NCBI GenBank assembly: GCA_944391395.1
Contig: CALXTI010000013.1
Coordinates: 1-37,128, forward strand
Source of the DNA: an uncultured Alphaproteobacteria bacterium
Lineage (GTDB): Bacteria > Pseudomonadota > Alphaproteobacteria > RF32 > CAG-239
DNA length: 37,128 nucleotides
Direction of reading: 5' to 3'
Made by a program: the position numbers and the translations under genes
Shown: positions 7,594 through 16,231 of the stretch, piece by piece
How positions within the stretch are numbered: position 1 is the stretch's first letter
How the letters are laid out: each line of letters opens with the position of its first letter
The notes under the pieces: generated by a model
The model's input: the letters and a program-made list of their open reading frames with translations, nothing else
Database searches by the model: none
Told to the model about the DNA's origin: nothing

Positions 7594-7646
7594 ACTTATC
7601 CCCAAAAGACTCTTTAAAATTGCAAAAAAAAAAAACGGTTTATAAT
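7594..7646 (+). promoter_or_regulatory. Pilin-type promoter block copy 3 (A12 tract)
   Basis: Positions 7594-7642 are identical over 49 bp to the complement of 948-996. TTGCAA (7620-7625) and TATAAT (7641-7646) are 15 bases apart; the spacer is ten A plus CGGTT. The block also contains TTATCCCCA (7596-7604). It lies about 40 bp upstream of the second pilin-like gene. Confidence 0.65.
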
Positions 7647-7687
7647 TCCGTAGAAATAATGAACAAAAGCAATAAAAGGAGTTGTTG

Positions 7688-8296
7688 ATGAGTCAATCGG
7701 GTCGGTCAATGGTTGAAATGCTTGGCGTGTTGGCGATTATCGGGGTGCTTTCCGTCGGAGCTATCAACGGTTATTCCAAAGCCATGACAAAATACAAGCT
7801 CAACAAATTTGCCGAAGGATTGAACAGTCTTCTGAACTATGCTTTGCAATATATGCCGCAATTTGATTCTGGAGCAAAAAATTATACCGAAATTATTTAT
7901 AAACTTAATCTTCTTCCCGACGGAATGACTTATGATGCAGTTCAAAAAAGAATATATGACATTTTTGATAATGAAATCATACTTTATCGTAATATTGAAA
8001 AAGACAATACGGAAACAAACGTTTTATCAATCAGCGCCAACACTTCCGATATGAGCAGACAAATATGCCGGCAGGTTTTGACCGTTGCTAAAGAAAACGC
8101 ATTTGCATTGCACTCGGTCTCAATTAAAGACGACGCGGTGGAAGGCGGCGATTTTTCAACCCGTTTGTGGGGCGATGATTTTTGCAGTTCCAGCAGAAAA
8201 TGTCTGTACAACATGGGTTTTACCGACACCGAAGAAACCTGCAATTATTGCGACGATGAAGAAAAAAGCTGCCGTATTACGATTATGTGGAAGTAA
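7688..8296 (+). CDS. Type IV pilin-like / pseudopilin-like protein, six-cysteine type (second copy)
   Basis: A 202-residue paralog of the gene at 308-901. ATG 7688 is preferred over the TTG codons just upstream because GGAG sits 8 bases before it and it gives the same five-residue leader (MSQSG) as the paralog. RSMVEMLGVLAIIGVLSVGA follows, with Glu at +5. Bodies are diverged, but Cys 127, 166, 172, 185, 188 and 195 match the paralog's spacing, as does the WGDxxC/YGDxxC segment before the second Cys. This implies a shared disulfide-stabilised C-terminal fold. The gene converges on deoA with five bases between stops and no obvious terminator. Confidence 0.8.
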   Translation: MSQSGRSMVEMLGVLAIIGVLSVGAINGYSKAMTKYKLNKFAEGLNSLLNYALQYMPQFDSGAKNYTEIIYKLNLLPDGMTYDAVQKRIYDIFDNEIILYRNIEKDNTETNVLSISANTSDMSRQICRQVLTVAKENAFALHSVSIKDDAVEGGDFSTRLWGDDFCSSSRKCLYNMGFTDTEETCNYCDDEEKSCRITIMWK

Positions 8297-8301
8297 TGAT
8301 T

Positions 8302-9606
8302 TTATGAAACCTTGCATAAAACCACCGGCGTGGAGATTTTTTCCGTGCCGATTTTGATTAGGCGGTTTAACTCATAGGCCGCTTCATTAAACTCCTCCTC
8401 ATTTTGGGCGTGAACATACGCCAGCGGCGTGTGCTCGTCCACATAATCGCCGATTTGGCAAAACGAGCTGAAACCGGTTGCGTAATCGAGCTTTTGGTCG
8501 GGGTGGATTCTTCCGCCTCTTAAACCGACCAGCAGCATGCCGATGTCGCGGGCGGACATACTCTCAACATAGCCGCGTTCTTGAGCAAAAACCGGACGGC
8601 TGATTTGGGCATGCGGCAGATAAAACTCCGGTCTTTCGGCAAAATCAGCCGGACCGCCCAGCATACACACCATTTGTGCAAATTTTTCCAAGGCTCTGCC
8701 GGAAGAAAGCGCCGCGGCAACCGCCTGTTCGGCTTTTTCATGCGTTTGATATAAACCGCAGGCGGTTAAAATTTCGGCGCATAAAACTTTGGTTACTTTA
8801 TCAAGCCGCGGGTTAATGTTTTTGTTTTGCAGATATTCCACCGCCTCGCAGACTTCCAAGGCGTTGCCGACGGTTGAACCCAAAACCGCATTCATGTCGG
8901 TAACCACCGCGGTGGTTTTGGTTCCGGCATTGTCGGCGGTTGCCACAATGCATTCGGCCAGTTTTTTGGCATTTTCCTCATCTTCCATAAACGCGCCGCG
9001 GCCGCATTTTAAATCCATCACCAGATATTCCAATCCGGCAGCGAGCTTTTTGGAAAGGATGGAGGCGGTAATCAGCGGAATGGATTCAACCGTGCCGCAG
9101 ACATCGCGGATGGCATAAATCTTTTTATCCGCCGGCGCCAGATTGCCGGTTTGTCCGATAATGGCGCAGCCGACCTCGACAACCGTTTGTTTGAAAGTTT
9201 CATTGTCGGCGGAAGTGTCATAGCCGGGGATGGAATCAAGCTTGTCCAGCGTGCCGCCGGTATGACCCAAGCCGCGGCCGGCAATCATCGGCACATAGCC
9301 GCCGCAGGCTGCCAGAATCGGCGCCAACATCAAACTGATTTTGTCGCCGACGCCGCCGGTGGAGTGTTTGTCAATCACCGGTCCGTTTAAGCGCCAGTGT
9401 AATGTTTCTCCCGAATCGCGCATGGCCATGGTTAAAGCTACGGTTTCGTCTTGATTGAGACCGTTTAAGAACATCGCCATGGTCATGGCTGCGGTTTGAA
9501 TATCGGCAAAACCTCCGTCTACCACGCCTTTGATGAAAAAGTTTATTTCTTCGGGGCTTAAAGTGTGTCCGTCTCTTTTTTTACGGATAATTTCCTGCGG
9601 AAACAT
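8302..9606 (-). CDS. deoA: Thymidine phosphorylase
   Basis: A 434-residue protein close to E. coli DeoA in length. The start MFPQEIIRKKRDGHTLSPEEI, the phosphate/nucleoside-binding block KHSTGGVGDKISL, and AGRGLGHTGGTLDKLDSIPG are all diagnostic. It cleaves thymidine or deoxyuridine with phosphate to base and deoxyribose-1-phosphate. Its ATG follows the stop of the purine phosphorylase gene with no gap, so it is the third gene of a salvage operon with cdd and punA. Deoxyribose-5-phosphate aldolase and phosphopentomutase are not in the window. Confidence 0.93.
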   Translation of the reverse strand: MFPQEIIRKKRDGHTLSPEEINFFIKGVVDGGFADIQTAAMTMAMFLNGLNQDETVALTMAMRDSGETLHWRLNGPVIDKHSTGGVGDKISLMLAPILAACGGYVPMIAGRGLGHTGGTLDKLDSIPGYDTSADNETFKQTVVEVGCAIIGQTGNLAPADKKIYAIRDVCGTVESIPLITASILSKKLAAGLEYLVMDLKCGRGAFMEDEENAKKLAECIVATADNAGTKTTAVVTDMNAVLGSTVGNALEVCEAVEYLQNKNINPRLDKVTKVLCAEILTACGLYQTHEKAEQAVAAALSSGRALEKFAQMVCMLGGPADFAERPEFYLPHAQISRPVFAQERGYVESMSARDIGMLLVGLRGGRIHPDQKLDYATGFSSFCQIGDYVDEHTPLAYVHAQNEEEFNEAAYELNRLIKIGTEKISTPVVLCKVS

Positions 9607-10407
9607 TTATTCTTCCTCCATGTAAAATTCCAACAATTTTTTAAGATTTTCCGCAGCCGCGGCAGCTTGCGCCAGAGTTTCCCGGTGGGTTTGTCGAGCC
9701 TTTTGCAAACCGGCTCCCAGATTGGTGATAACCGAAACGCCCAACACTTTCATGCCGGCATAAACCGCGGATATCACTTCCGGCACGGTGGACATGCCGA
9801 CAGCATCGGCACCCAAAGTGCGGAAAGCTTTGATTTCCGCAGCGGTTTCAAAATTGGGGCCGCTAACCATTAAATATACACCTTCATCAAGTTTGATGCC
9901 GCATTTGTCGGCGATGGATTTTAAACGGTTACGACATTTTAAATCATAAGCCTCGCTCATGTCCGGAAAACGCGGCCCGTCTTTTTCATCATTTGCGCCG
10001 ATAAGCGGATTTTGTCCGCTTAAATTGATATGGTCGGTTATCAGCATCAGGCTTCCCGCGGGCATCTCTTTTTTGAGCGAACCGGCAGCGTTGGTAACAA
10101 TCAGATTTTGAACCCCGATTTGGGCAAAAGCGCAGATAATTTCTTTGATTAAACGCGGCGGATGACCTTCATAAAGATGAAAACGTCCCTGCATGCAAAC
10201 TACTTCATGCTTTCCCAGACGACCGACAACTAATTGACCTTTATGACCGGCCACGCCCGCAGACGGGAGACCGATTTTTTCATAAGGAATAATCATGGAA
10301 TCTTGCATGCCGTCAGCCAGAGCGCCCAAGCCTGAGCCCAAAATCAGCAAAGTGTCGGGACGGCCGGCCAGATGTTTTTTTAAGGTTTTGACATATTGTT
10401 CAATCAT
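9607..10407 (-). CDS. punA: Purine-nucleoside phosphorylase (trimeric, PunA/XapA type)
   Basis: A 266-residue protein of the low-molecular-mass trimeric PNP class. It has LILGSGLG near the N-terminus, GVAGHKGQLVVG, GRFHLYEGH, TNAAGSL and the signature VSGPNFETAAEIKAF with GADAVGMSTVPE. It phosphorolyses inosine, guanosine and their deoxy forms. Its ATG overlaps the cdd stop (ATGA) and its stop abuts the deoA start, so the three genes are translationally linked. Exact substrate preference within the family is not determined from sequence. Confidence 0.92.
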   Translation of the reverse strand: MIEQYVKTLKKHLAGRPDTLLILGSGLGALADGMQDSMIIPYEKIGLPSAGVAGHKGQLVVGRLGKHEVVCMQGRFHLYEGHPPRLIKEIICAFAQIGVQNLIVTNAAGSLKKEMPAGSLMLITDHINLSGQNPLIGANDEKDGPRFPDMSEAYDLKCRNRLKSIADKCGIKLDEGVYLMVSGPNFETAAEIKAFRTLGADAVGMSTVPEVISAVYAGMKVLGVSVITNLGAGLQKARQTHRETLAQAAAAAENLKKLLEFYMEEE

Positions 10408-10805
10408 CGGCGCAGTTCCTCTTCATCAAAAGCGGCGGGAAGAAGTTGGGCAATCGCATATGTTTTTTTTATGCCTTCCAAATCGGCCAAATGGACTTTG
10501 GTGTTTTTGTCGGAAAATTCAAAAATCCGCTGCAGACAGGCGCCGCAAGGCGAAATTAAATTAGAACTGTCGGCAACGACGACAATGTCTTGAATCAGTC
10601 TTTCACCGGCCGCAATCATGGCGGCGATGGCGCCGGCCTCAGCGCATGTTCCGCATGGGTAAGAAACATTTTCGACATTGCAACCGGTATAAATTTTTTG
10701 CGACGTCGACATGATTGCGGCGCCGACGGCAAACTTTGAATACGGGACATAAGCACGGTCGCGTACGGCAAGAGCCTGTTTATAAAGTTCGGAAAGTGCA
10801 GACAT
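10404..10805 (-). CDS. cdd: Cytidine deaminase
   Basis: A 133-residue homotetrameric-type cytidine deaminase. It converts cytidine and deoxycytidine to uridine forms. The zinc site is visible: CAE (C54, catalytic E56) and PCGAC (C87, C90). Substrate-binding PYSKFAVGAA and GCNVENVSYP are present. Start ATG 10805 was chosen because AAGGAG lies about 7 bases upstream and MSALSELY fits the family; an in-frame ATG six codons earlier lacks this. It is the first gene of cdd-punA-deoA, feeding uridine and deoxyuridine to the downstream phosphorylases. Confidence 0.94.
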   Translation of the reverse strand: MSALSELYKQALAVRDRAYVPYSKFAVGAAIMSTSQKIYTGCNVENVSYPCGTCAEAGAIAAMIAAGERLIQDIVVVADSSNLISPCGACLQRIFEFSDKNTKVHLADLEGIKKTYAIAQLLPAAFDEEELRR

Positions 10806-10909
10806 TTTATGCTCCTTAATCAAAAATTAGTTGATTTATGTTATGGATATTATACATTATTGATATATTTGGCAAAGACTTTTTATGTTTGTTACAGGAG
10901 AATTGTGCC

Positions 10910-13900
10910 GTGATTAAAAAATTTTTTATCGGTGTGGTAGTGATTGTCGCTTTGGCGATCGGGGGATTGTCGGCTTATATCTCAACAATTGACTGGAACA
11001 GGCATAAAGATAAAATTGCCGAGCAACTGGAAAATATTACCGGCAAAAGAGTGGTGTTCGGCGGCAGTGTGTCGCTTTCGATTTTTCCGACCCCGTATTT
11101 GACGGCAAAAGATATTAAAATTTATAATAAAAGCGGGGACAATGCCAACGAGCCGCTGGCCGTCATCAATGAAATGGTGACGGATTTGAGCCTGATGCCG
11201 TTGCTTAAAGGCAATTTTGTCGTTAATAACATGTCTTTAATCAATCCCACCATTTTGATTGAATTTTTACCGGACGGCAAGCTTAATTGGTATTCTGAAA
11301 TTTCCGATGAACAAAAAAATACGCTTGATGAAGTGGAGGTTGCGCTCAACAGCGTGATGCTTAAAGACGCTTCGGTGCAAATTATTAACAAGGGGTTGAA
11401 CGTTGATGTTACTTTGCAAAATCTTAATGCCGAAGTAACGGCGCAAAGTCTGCGCGGTCCTTACCGGATTGACGGCAATTTTATAAAAGACAACAATCCG
11501 GCGGGTTTTGCCCTGACGCTCGGTACTTTGTCGGAAAGCTTTGCCACGTCATTAAATTTGGTGCTGACGCATCCTTCTACGGAAAGTTATGCGCGTTTTG
11601 ACGGTTCAATGTTGACCAGCAACAATGAAATCAAAGGTAATTTTATCGTTGAATCAAAAAATCCTTCAACTTTTATCAACGGACTTACCAATCAGGTTGT
11701 TTTGCCCGAGGAGTTTAATTATCCGTTGGCTTTTTCGGTGGAACTTAACACCAACAATCAACAAATTGATTTGTCCAGCTTTATCATTAAATACGGCGAT
11801 GGAACGGCAGGCGCCGGCAATATTTTAATACCTTTGGTGCCGCAAGCCGGCGAAGAAAAACGCGTCGTCGAGGTCGGCTTTGAAATGACCGATTTGGATT
11901 TGCAGCCGATTATGGGAATTATCAAAGAACAGCTTAAAAAATACGACGGTAACAAAACGCCGTTTGAACCTTTCTTTGATTTTGATATGATTATTGACGT
12001 TAAAGCGATTAAAGCCGTTTACAATAATCAACCAATTCGCAATTTTGTTTTGAGCGCCGATTTGGTCAATGATGTTTTGAATATTAAGACATTCTCCGGA
12101 CTGTTTCCCGGTGATGCGGATATTTCGGTTACCGGCGACGTTTTTGAACATGAAAAAGTTTTGTCTTATGATTTCAAAGTCAAAGGCATGTGTCAGGATT
12201 TTTTGAAATTCGCAGAGTGGCTCGGTATCAAACCCAAAACCTATGCGCAATCGACTTATCGCGGCGCGCAGGCAAGCATGACGGTTTCGGGAAATCTTAA
12301 TCAAATTCGTATTATGCCTTTGGCGTTTAATGTTGATAAAGTTTCGGCAAACGGGGTCGTGGGGATTATCCGCAACGGACGACTCAAACTTTTTGTCGCC
12401 CTTAATAGCGATTCCGTTAACTTTGATAATTATGTCCCGCTTTTGAGTGAGGAAGAACAAAAAATGCCTTTCGCCGAAAAGGTAAAAATGATTTTGAATA
12501 AATTTGATTTTCTCAATAAAGTCGATTTGCATTTGGAAACAAAACTCGGCATGGGCATTTATAATAAAATTCCGTTTGAAAATCTTAATATCTTTTTGGA
12601 TACGGAAAACGGTGTCGTTAAAATTCAGGATTTCAGCATCGGAGAAGTCGCATCGTCCGAGATGAACTTCAGCGGTGCGGTTTCCGGCTTGGGTGTGAAT
12701 CCTTCGTTTGAAAACGTAAAATATAGATTCAAATCAAACGATTTTAAAAATTTCAGCGGCAAATTCAAGATTCCGCTGCCGTCATGGCCGCTGGTCGCCG
12801 ATGCTAAAAATGTTGAAGCAAAAGGCATTTTTACCGGAGATTTGAACAATGCGACGATTAAGACGGTTAATACCATTGATAAACTGGATTCCGTTTACAG
12901 CGGAAAATTATATAATCATGAAAACAAACTGAATTTTAACGGCGTGCTGGAATTTAAAACGCCGGATTTCAATCAATTTGTTAAATCTCTCGGATTTAAT
13001 TATAACCCTAAAAACGTTGCGTCAAACATTTTTACATTTAAAGGAGAGGTTGAAGGGAATCCTATGGCCTGGAAGGCGGAAAGTTTTAATGCCTTTGTCG
13101 GCACAACCAATTTCAGAGGCAAGGCGTCCGTCGATACGAGTGGCGAGCGTCCGAAAATTGAGGCAGATGTTACGGCCAACAAATTTGAATTTGACCATTT
13201 CTTTTATAATCCGGCGCCAAGCGGTCCGACAACGCTTACCCGCGGCGGCGGTGAAAATAACTTTTTGGCTCGTCCCGCGTTGGATAAAACAATCGTGGAT
13301 TATGAGTTTTTCAAAAAGTTTGATTTAAACGGCAAGTTTTATACCGAAAGTTTTAATTACGGCGCACGGTATTTTGAAAATGTTTCCGCCGATGTTAACA
13401 TTAAACAGGGCGTTGTCGGTTTGACCAATTTGCATGCCGTCAAAAACGACGGCGATATCAGCGGCCAAATTGATTTGGACGTAACCGGCGTTCCGAAAGT
13501 TAAAGGAATGTTGACTTTTGCAAACTTTAATCCGACGTTTTTAGGCGGTAAAAAATATGGCTTTGTTTCCGGTTTGTTGCGCGCTAAAACAGAATTTGAA
13601 AGTTCGGCGGAATCCGAATCGGATTTTTTGGAACGTCTGACCGGTAAAATTTCTTTTGATATAGACAATGCCGTATTTAAAGGCTGGGATATGGAGTTTA
13701 TCGAAGATGATTTAAGCCGCCGGACACATTCGGATAATCTGATTGAAATGTTGCGGGAAAATTTGCAGAAAGGGCAAACGCCTTTTGAATTGGTTGGCGC
13801 AGAAATCGATATCAAAAACAGCGCTTACACTTTTAAAGACGCGTTGATGGCTTCCGGGTTGGTCACGATTGATGTCGCCGGCAGCGGGAGTTTGAAAAAC

Positions 13901-15196
13901 TGGGATACGGATACGAATTTTAAAATTGTTTTTGAACGGTTGCGCGACAAATTGGTGCCGATTGAATTTAAATGGAGCGGCGCTTTGAACAGTCCGAATT
14001 TGATTGTTGATGGTACGGATCTTAAAAATAAGTACGACAGTTATTGGGAAAAAATCGCGCAAGAAAAAAAGGCCGCCGAAGAAGCCCGGATTAAAGCCTT
14101 AAATGAAAAAATGAGCAAAGCCCAAGTACGTGTTACGCGTTTGAAGGAAATCGTCGTTAAAGATATTTTGCCAAAGATTGAGAAATATAAGCCGTTAAGC
14201 AGCAATTCGGAAATCAAAAGCAAGTACGACAGCAATCATTTGCTGATTATTGACATTAACAATCAACTGGATGCAATGCAGCAGAAAGCCAAGGTTGATT
14301 TTACCGATGCCGATATTACGGAGATGAATGCCAAACTAGAGGCGTTTGAACCTCAGTTGCAGGAAATTTTGAAACAAATCGATGAGAATTTTGTTTATGA
14401 TGTTAAAGTTCATACGGCGGAAGCCTATGGAACGATTGAAGGCATTTATGAAAATTCTAAAATCAAAGCCGTTAACTATCAAAAGACTCTTGATGCATAC
14501 GTTTTAAGACTTTTGCAATTAGGTTCTCTTGTGGTGTTGGACAGAGACCCGCGGGCGACGGATTATAAAAATCAGATTGAAACTTCGCTGCGCGCGATTG
14601 AGGATTTGAATTCAAGAGCAAACACCGTACGCGAACAAGTTGAGGCAACCGACAATATCGCCGAGCTTGATATTCAATATAAAAATATACAGGAATTGCT
14701 CGGTAAAACTCAAGAGGAGCTGGAAAAACTAAATTCCGGCATGGAAACATTGTTTGATTATGCCAAAAAGCTGGTGCGGGAGGAAGAATATGGTGATGCG
14801 GCGCCGGTTGAGCTGGAACAGGAAAGCAGAATCATCATTGTTGAAGAAAGCGAAGACGCGGAAGCCGCGCCGGAGAAAACACAAGACAAAACCGCCGGGC
14901 AACCTCAGACTTTGTTAAAGGCAGAAGAAGAAACGGTTGAGGAGGTGTCTGCAGACGTGCCTCAAGCACAAAAAGAAGCTTCCGAGACGCCGGCCAAACA
15001 GAGTGAACAGACGCTTTCGGAGGTTGTGTCATATCAGTCTAAACTGATGCCGTCCGGAACGATTACACGCGGCAAAAAAGTTTTGGAAAAGAAAAAACCG
15101 GCGGCAGTCGGCATGCCGGCGACCGGTACGCCTTTGCTGCGCCCGATAGCGGATAAAACGGTCAGCTCCAGCGGGACAATCAAAAAGAAGAAATAA
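10910..15196 (+). CDS. Giant AsmA-family envelope protein with C-terminal coiled coil
   Basis: About 1,428 residues from a GTG at 10910, which has CAGGAG ten bases upstream and begins with basic residues and one membrane helix (IKKFFIGVVVIVALAIGG), as in AsmA proteins. The periplasmic part starts DWNRHKDKIAEQLENITGKRV, a hallmark AsmA N-terminal domain. A long repetitive beta-strand region follows, with an AsmA C-terminal domain around residues 900-1035. Residues about 1043-1283 are predicted coiled coil (alternating KKAAEEARIKALNEK-type heptads), and the last 145 residues are acidic, Pro/Ala/Thr-rich and end in a lysine run. AsmA/TamB/YhdP proteins bridge inner and outer membrane and are implicated in phospholipid transport. 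The coiled-coil tail is unusual for the family. Confidence 0.82.
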   Translation: MIKKFFIGVVVIVALAIGGLSAYISTIDWNRHKDKIAEQLENITGKRVVFGGSVSLSIFPTPYLTAKDIKIYNKSGDNANEPLAVINEMVTDLSLMPLLKGNFVVNNMSLINPTILIEFLPDGKLNWYSEISDEQKNTLDEVEVALNSVMLKDASVQIINKGLNVDVTLQNLNAEVTAQSLRGPYRIDGNFIKDNNPAGFALTLGTLSESFATSLNLVLTHPSTESYARFDGSMLTSNNEIKGNFIVESKNPSTFINGLTNQVVLPEEFNYPLAFSVELNTNNQQIDLSSFIIKYGDGTAGAGNILIPLVPQAGEEKRVVEVGFEMTDLDLQPIMGIIKEQLKKYDGNKTPFEPFFDFDMIIDVKAIKAVYNNQPIRNFVLSADLVNDVLNIKTFSGLFPGDADISVTGDVFEHEKVLSYDFKVKGMCQDFLKFAEWLGIKPKTYAQSTYRGAQASMTVSGNLNQIRIMPLAFNVDKVSANGVVGIIRNGRLKLFVALNSDSVNFDNYVPLLSEEEQKMPFAEKVKMILNKFDFLNKVDLHLETKLGMGIYNKIPFENLNIFLDTENGVVKIQDFSIGEVASSEMNFSGAVSGLGVNPSFENVKYRFKSNDFKNFSGKFKIPLPSWPLVADAKNVEAKGIFTGDLNNATIKTVNTIDKLDSVYSGKLYNHENKLNFNGVLEFKTPDFNQFVKSLGFNYNPKNVASNIFTFKGEVEGNPMAWKAESFNAFVGTTNFRGKASVDTSGERPKIEADVTANKFEFDHFFYNPAPSGPTTLTRGGGENNFLARPALDKTIVDYEFFKKFDLNGKFYTESFNYGARYFENVSADVNIKQGVVGLTNLHAVKNDGDISGQIDLDVTGVPKVKGMLTFANFNPTFLGGKKYGFVSGLLRAKTEFESSAESESDFLERLTGKISFDIDNAVFKGWDMEFIEDDLSRRTHSDNLIEMLRENLQKGQTPFELVGAEIDIKNSAYTFKDALMASGLVTIDVAGSGSLKNWDTDTNFKIVFERLRDKLVPIEFKWSGALNSPNLIVDGTDLKNKYDSYWEKIAQEKKAAEEARIKALNEKMSKAQVRVTRLKEIVVKDILPKIEKYKPLSSNSEIKSKYDSNHLLIIDINNQLDAMQQKAKVDFTDADITEMNAKLEAFEPQLQEILKQIDENFVYDVKVHTAEAYGTIEGIYENSKIKAVNYQKTLDAYVLRLLQLGSLVVLDRDPRATDYKNQIETSLRAIEDLNSRANTVREQVEATDNIAELDIQYKNIQELLGKTQEELEKLNSGMETLFDYAKKLVREEEYGDAAPVELEQESRIIIVEESEDAEAAPEKTQDKTAGQPQTLLKAEEETVEEVSADVPQAQKEASETPAKQSEQTLSEVVSYQSKLMPSGTITRGKKVLEKKKPAAVGMPATGTPLLRPIADKTVSSSGTIKKKK

Positions 15197-15239
15197 ACCG
15201 TTTCGGCTAAAATCTTTGTGGATTGTCCTTTGATGCCGG

Positions 15240-15267
15240 TTGTTTTAGCTTAAAAGCGTGATATATC
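15240..15267 (+). promoter_or_regulatory. Possible galU promoter
   Basis: TTGTTT at 15240-15245 and TATATC at 15262-15267 are 16 bases apart, in the 110-bp gap after the AsmA gene. The ATG follows 39 bases later behind a TTGGAG ribosome site. No clear terminator separates it from the AsmA gene. Confidence 0.35.
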
Positions 15268-15306
15268 TAAAACATATGGTTTAACATTATTATTTGGAGT
15301 TTATAA

Positions 15307-16197
15307 ATGTTTTCGAAACCAGAGGTTTGTATCCTGCCGGTTGCCGGTTTATCTACCCGCAATTTGCCGGCAACAAAAGTTTTGCATAAAGGTTTTCTTA
15401 CTTTAAACAATCTGCCGATTATTCAATATGCCGTAGAAAGTTGTCGCGAAATCGGTATTAAAGAAATTGTGTTTATTTACAGCGATCAATCATGCAAACA
15501 TCTTTTTGAAAAGTATTTTGCCCCCTATCCATGGTTGGAAGAGCATCTGGCCAAAAAAGGAAAACACGAATTGTTGAAATCGCTTAAAGAGATTATTCCG
15601 CCGGATATGAAATTTTCTTTTGCCGAACAGGCACAACCCTTGGGCAACGGGCATGCCATTCTGATGGCCAAAGAACTGGTCGGCAAACGTGATTTTATTG
15701 TTATGTGGCCGGATGATATTTATATTAATTTTCATGGCGACGGTATTTTAAAACAACTTTGCGATGTTTATGAACAAACCGGCGGTATTGTTGAAAATAT
15801 TATGGAATTTCCGCGGGAAGAGATGACAAGATACGGGGCTTTGGTCGGTGCCGTGCGCGATGGACGGACGGTTCATGCCAAGGGTTTGGTCGAAAAGCCG
15901 AAACTTGAGGAAGTTCCGTCAAATTATGCCAGCATGGGACCTTATATTTTGCCCAACGTCATTATGGATGTGTTGCCGGAAGTTGAAAACGGTTCAAACG
16001 GAGAAATCAACTTAACCGATGCCATTAATCTGGCGGCGCAACGCGGGGAAAAAATCACCGGCGTGTTATGCAGCGGTTTGCGCTTTGATTGCGGTACCAA
16101 TGACGAGCTGGCAAAATCAAACCTGAAATTGACCTTAATGCAAAATGCCGAATTGAGAGCTTATGCCAAAGAACTGCTGGACACGATTTTGGTATGA
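15307..16197 (+). CDS. UTP-glucose-1-phosphate uridylyltransferase-like nucleotidyltransferase
   Basis: A 296-residue protein with the GalU fold and length. It has PVAGLSTRNLPATK near the N-terminus, AEQAQPLGNGHAI, WPDD, EKPKLEEVPSN, GEINLTDAI and FDCGTNDE. Several positions differ from canonical GalU. AGLGTR is AGLSTR, PKEM is HKGF, the GRY after EKP is GPY, and CGSK is CGTN. It may still make UDP-glucose, which would link it to galE. Another sugar-1-phosphate or another nucleotide specificity is possible, so no symbol is assigned. ymdB follows 34 bases downstream. Confidence 0.78.
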   Translation: MFSKPEVCILPVAGLSTRNLPATKVLHKGFLTLNNLPIIQYAVESCREIGIKEIVFIYSDQSCKHLFEKYFAPYPWLEEHLAKKGKHELLKSLKEIIPPDMKFSFAEQAQPLGNGHAILMAKELVGKRDFIVMWPDDIYINFHGDGILKQLCDVYEQTGGIVENIMEFPREEMTRYGALVGAVRDGRTVHAKGLVEKPKLEEVPSNYASMGPYILPNVIMDVLPEVENGSNGEINLTDAINLAAQRGEKITGVLCSGLRFDCGTNDELAKSNLKLTLMQNAELRAYAKELLDTILV

Positions 16198-16231
16198 CGT
16201 GAGGCATTACGCTTTAAGAAAAGGAAGATAA

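Noticed and set aside
10838..10909. Upstream extension of the AsmA reading frame to an ATG at 10838
   Set aside because: The extension lies in the promoter-like region divergent from cdd and lacks a ribosome site; GTG 10910 has CAGGAG and gives a normal membrane helix start.
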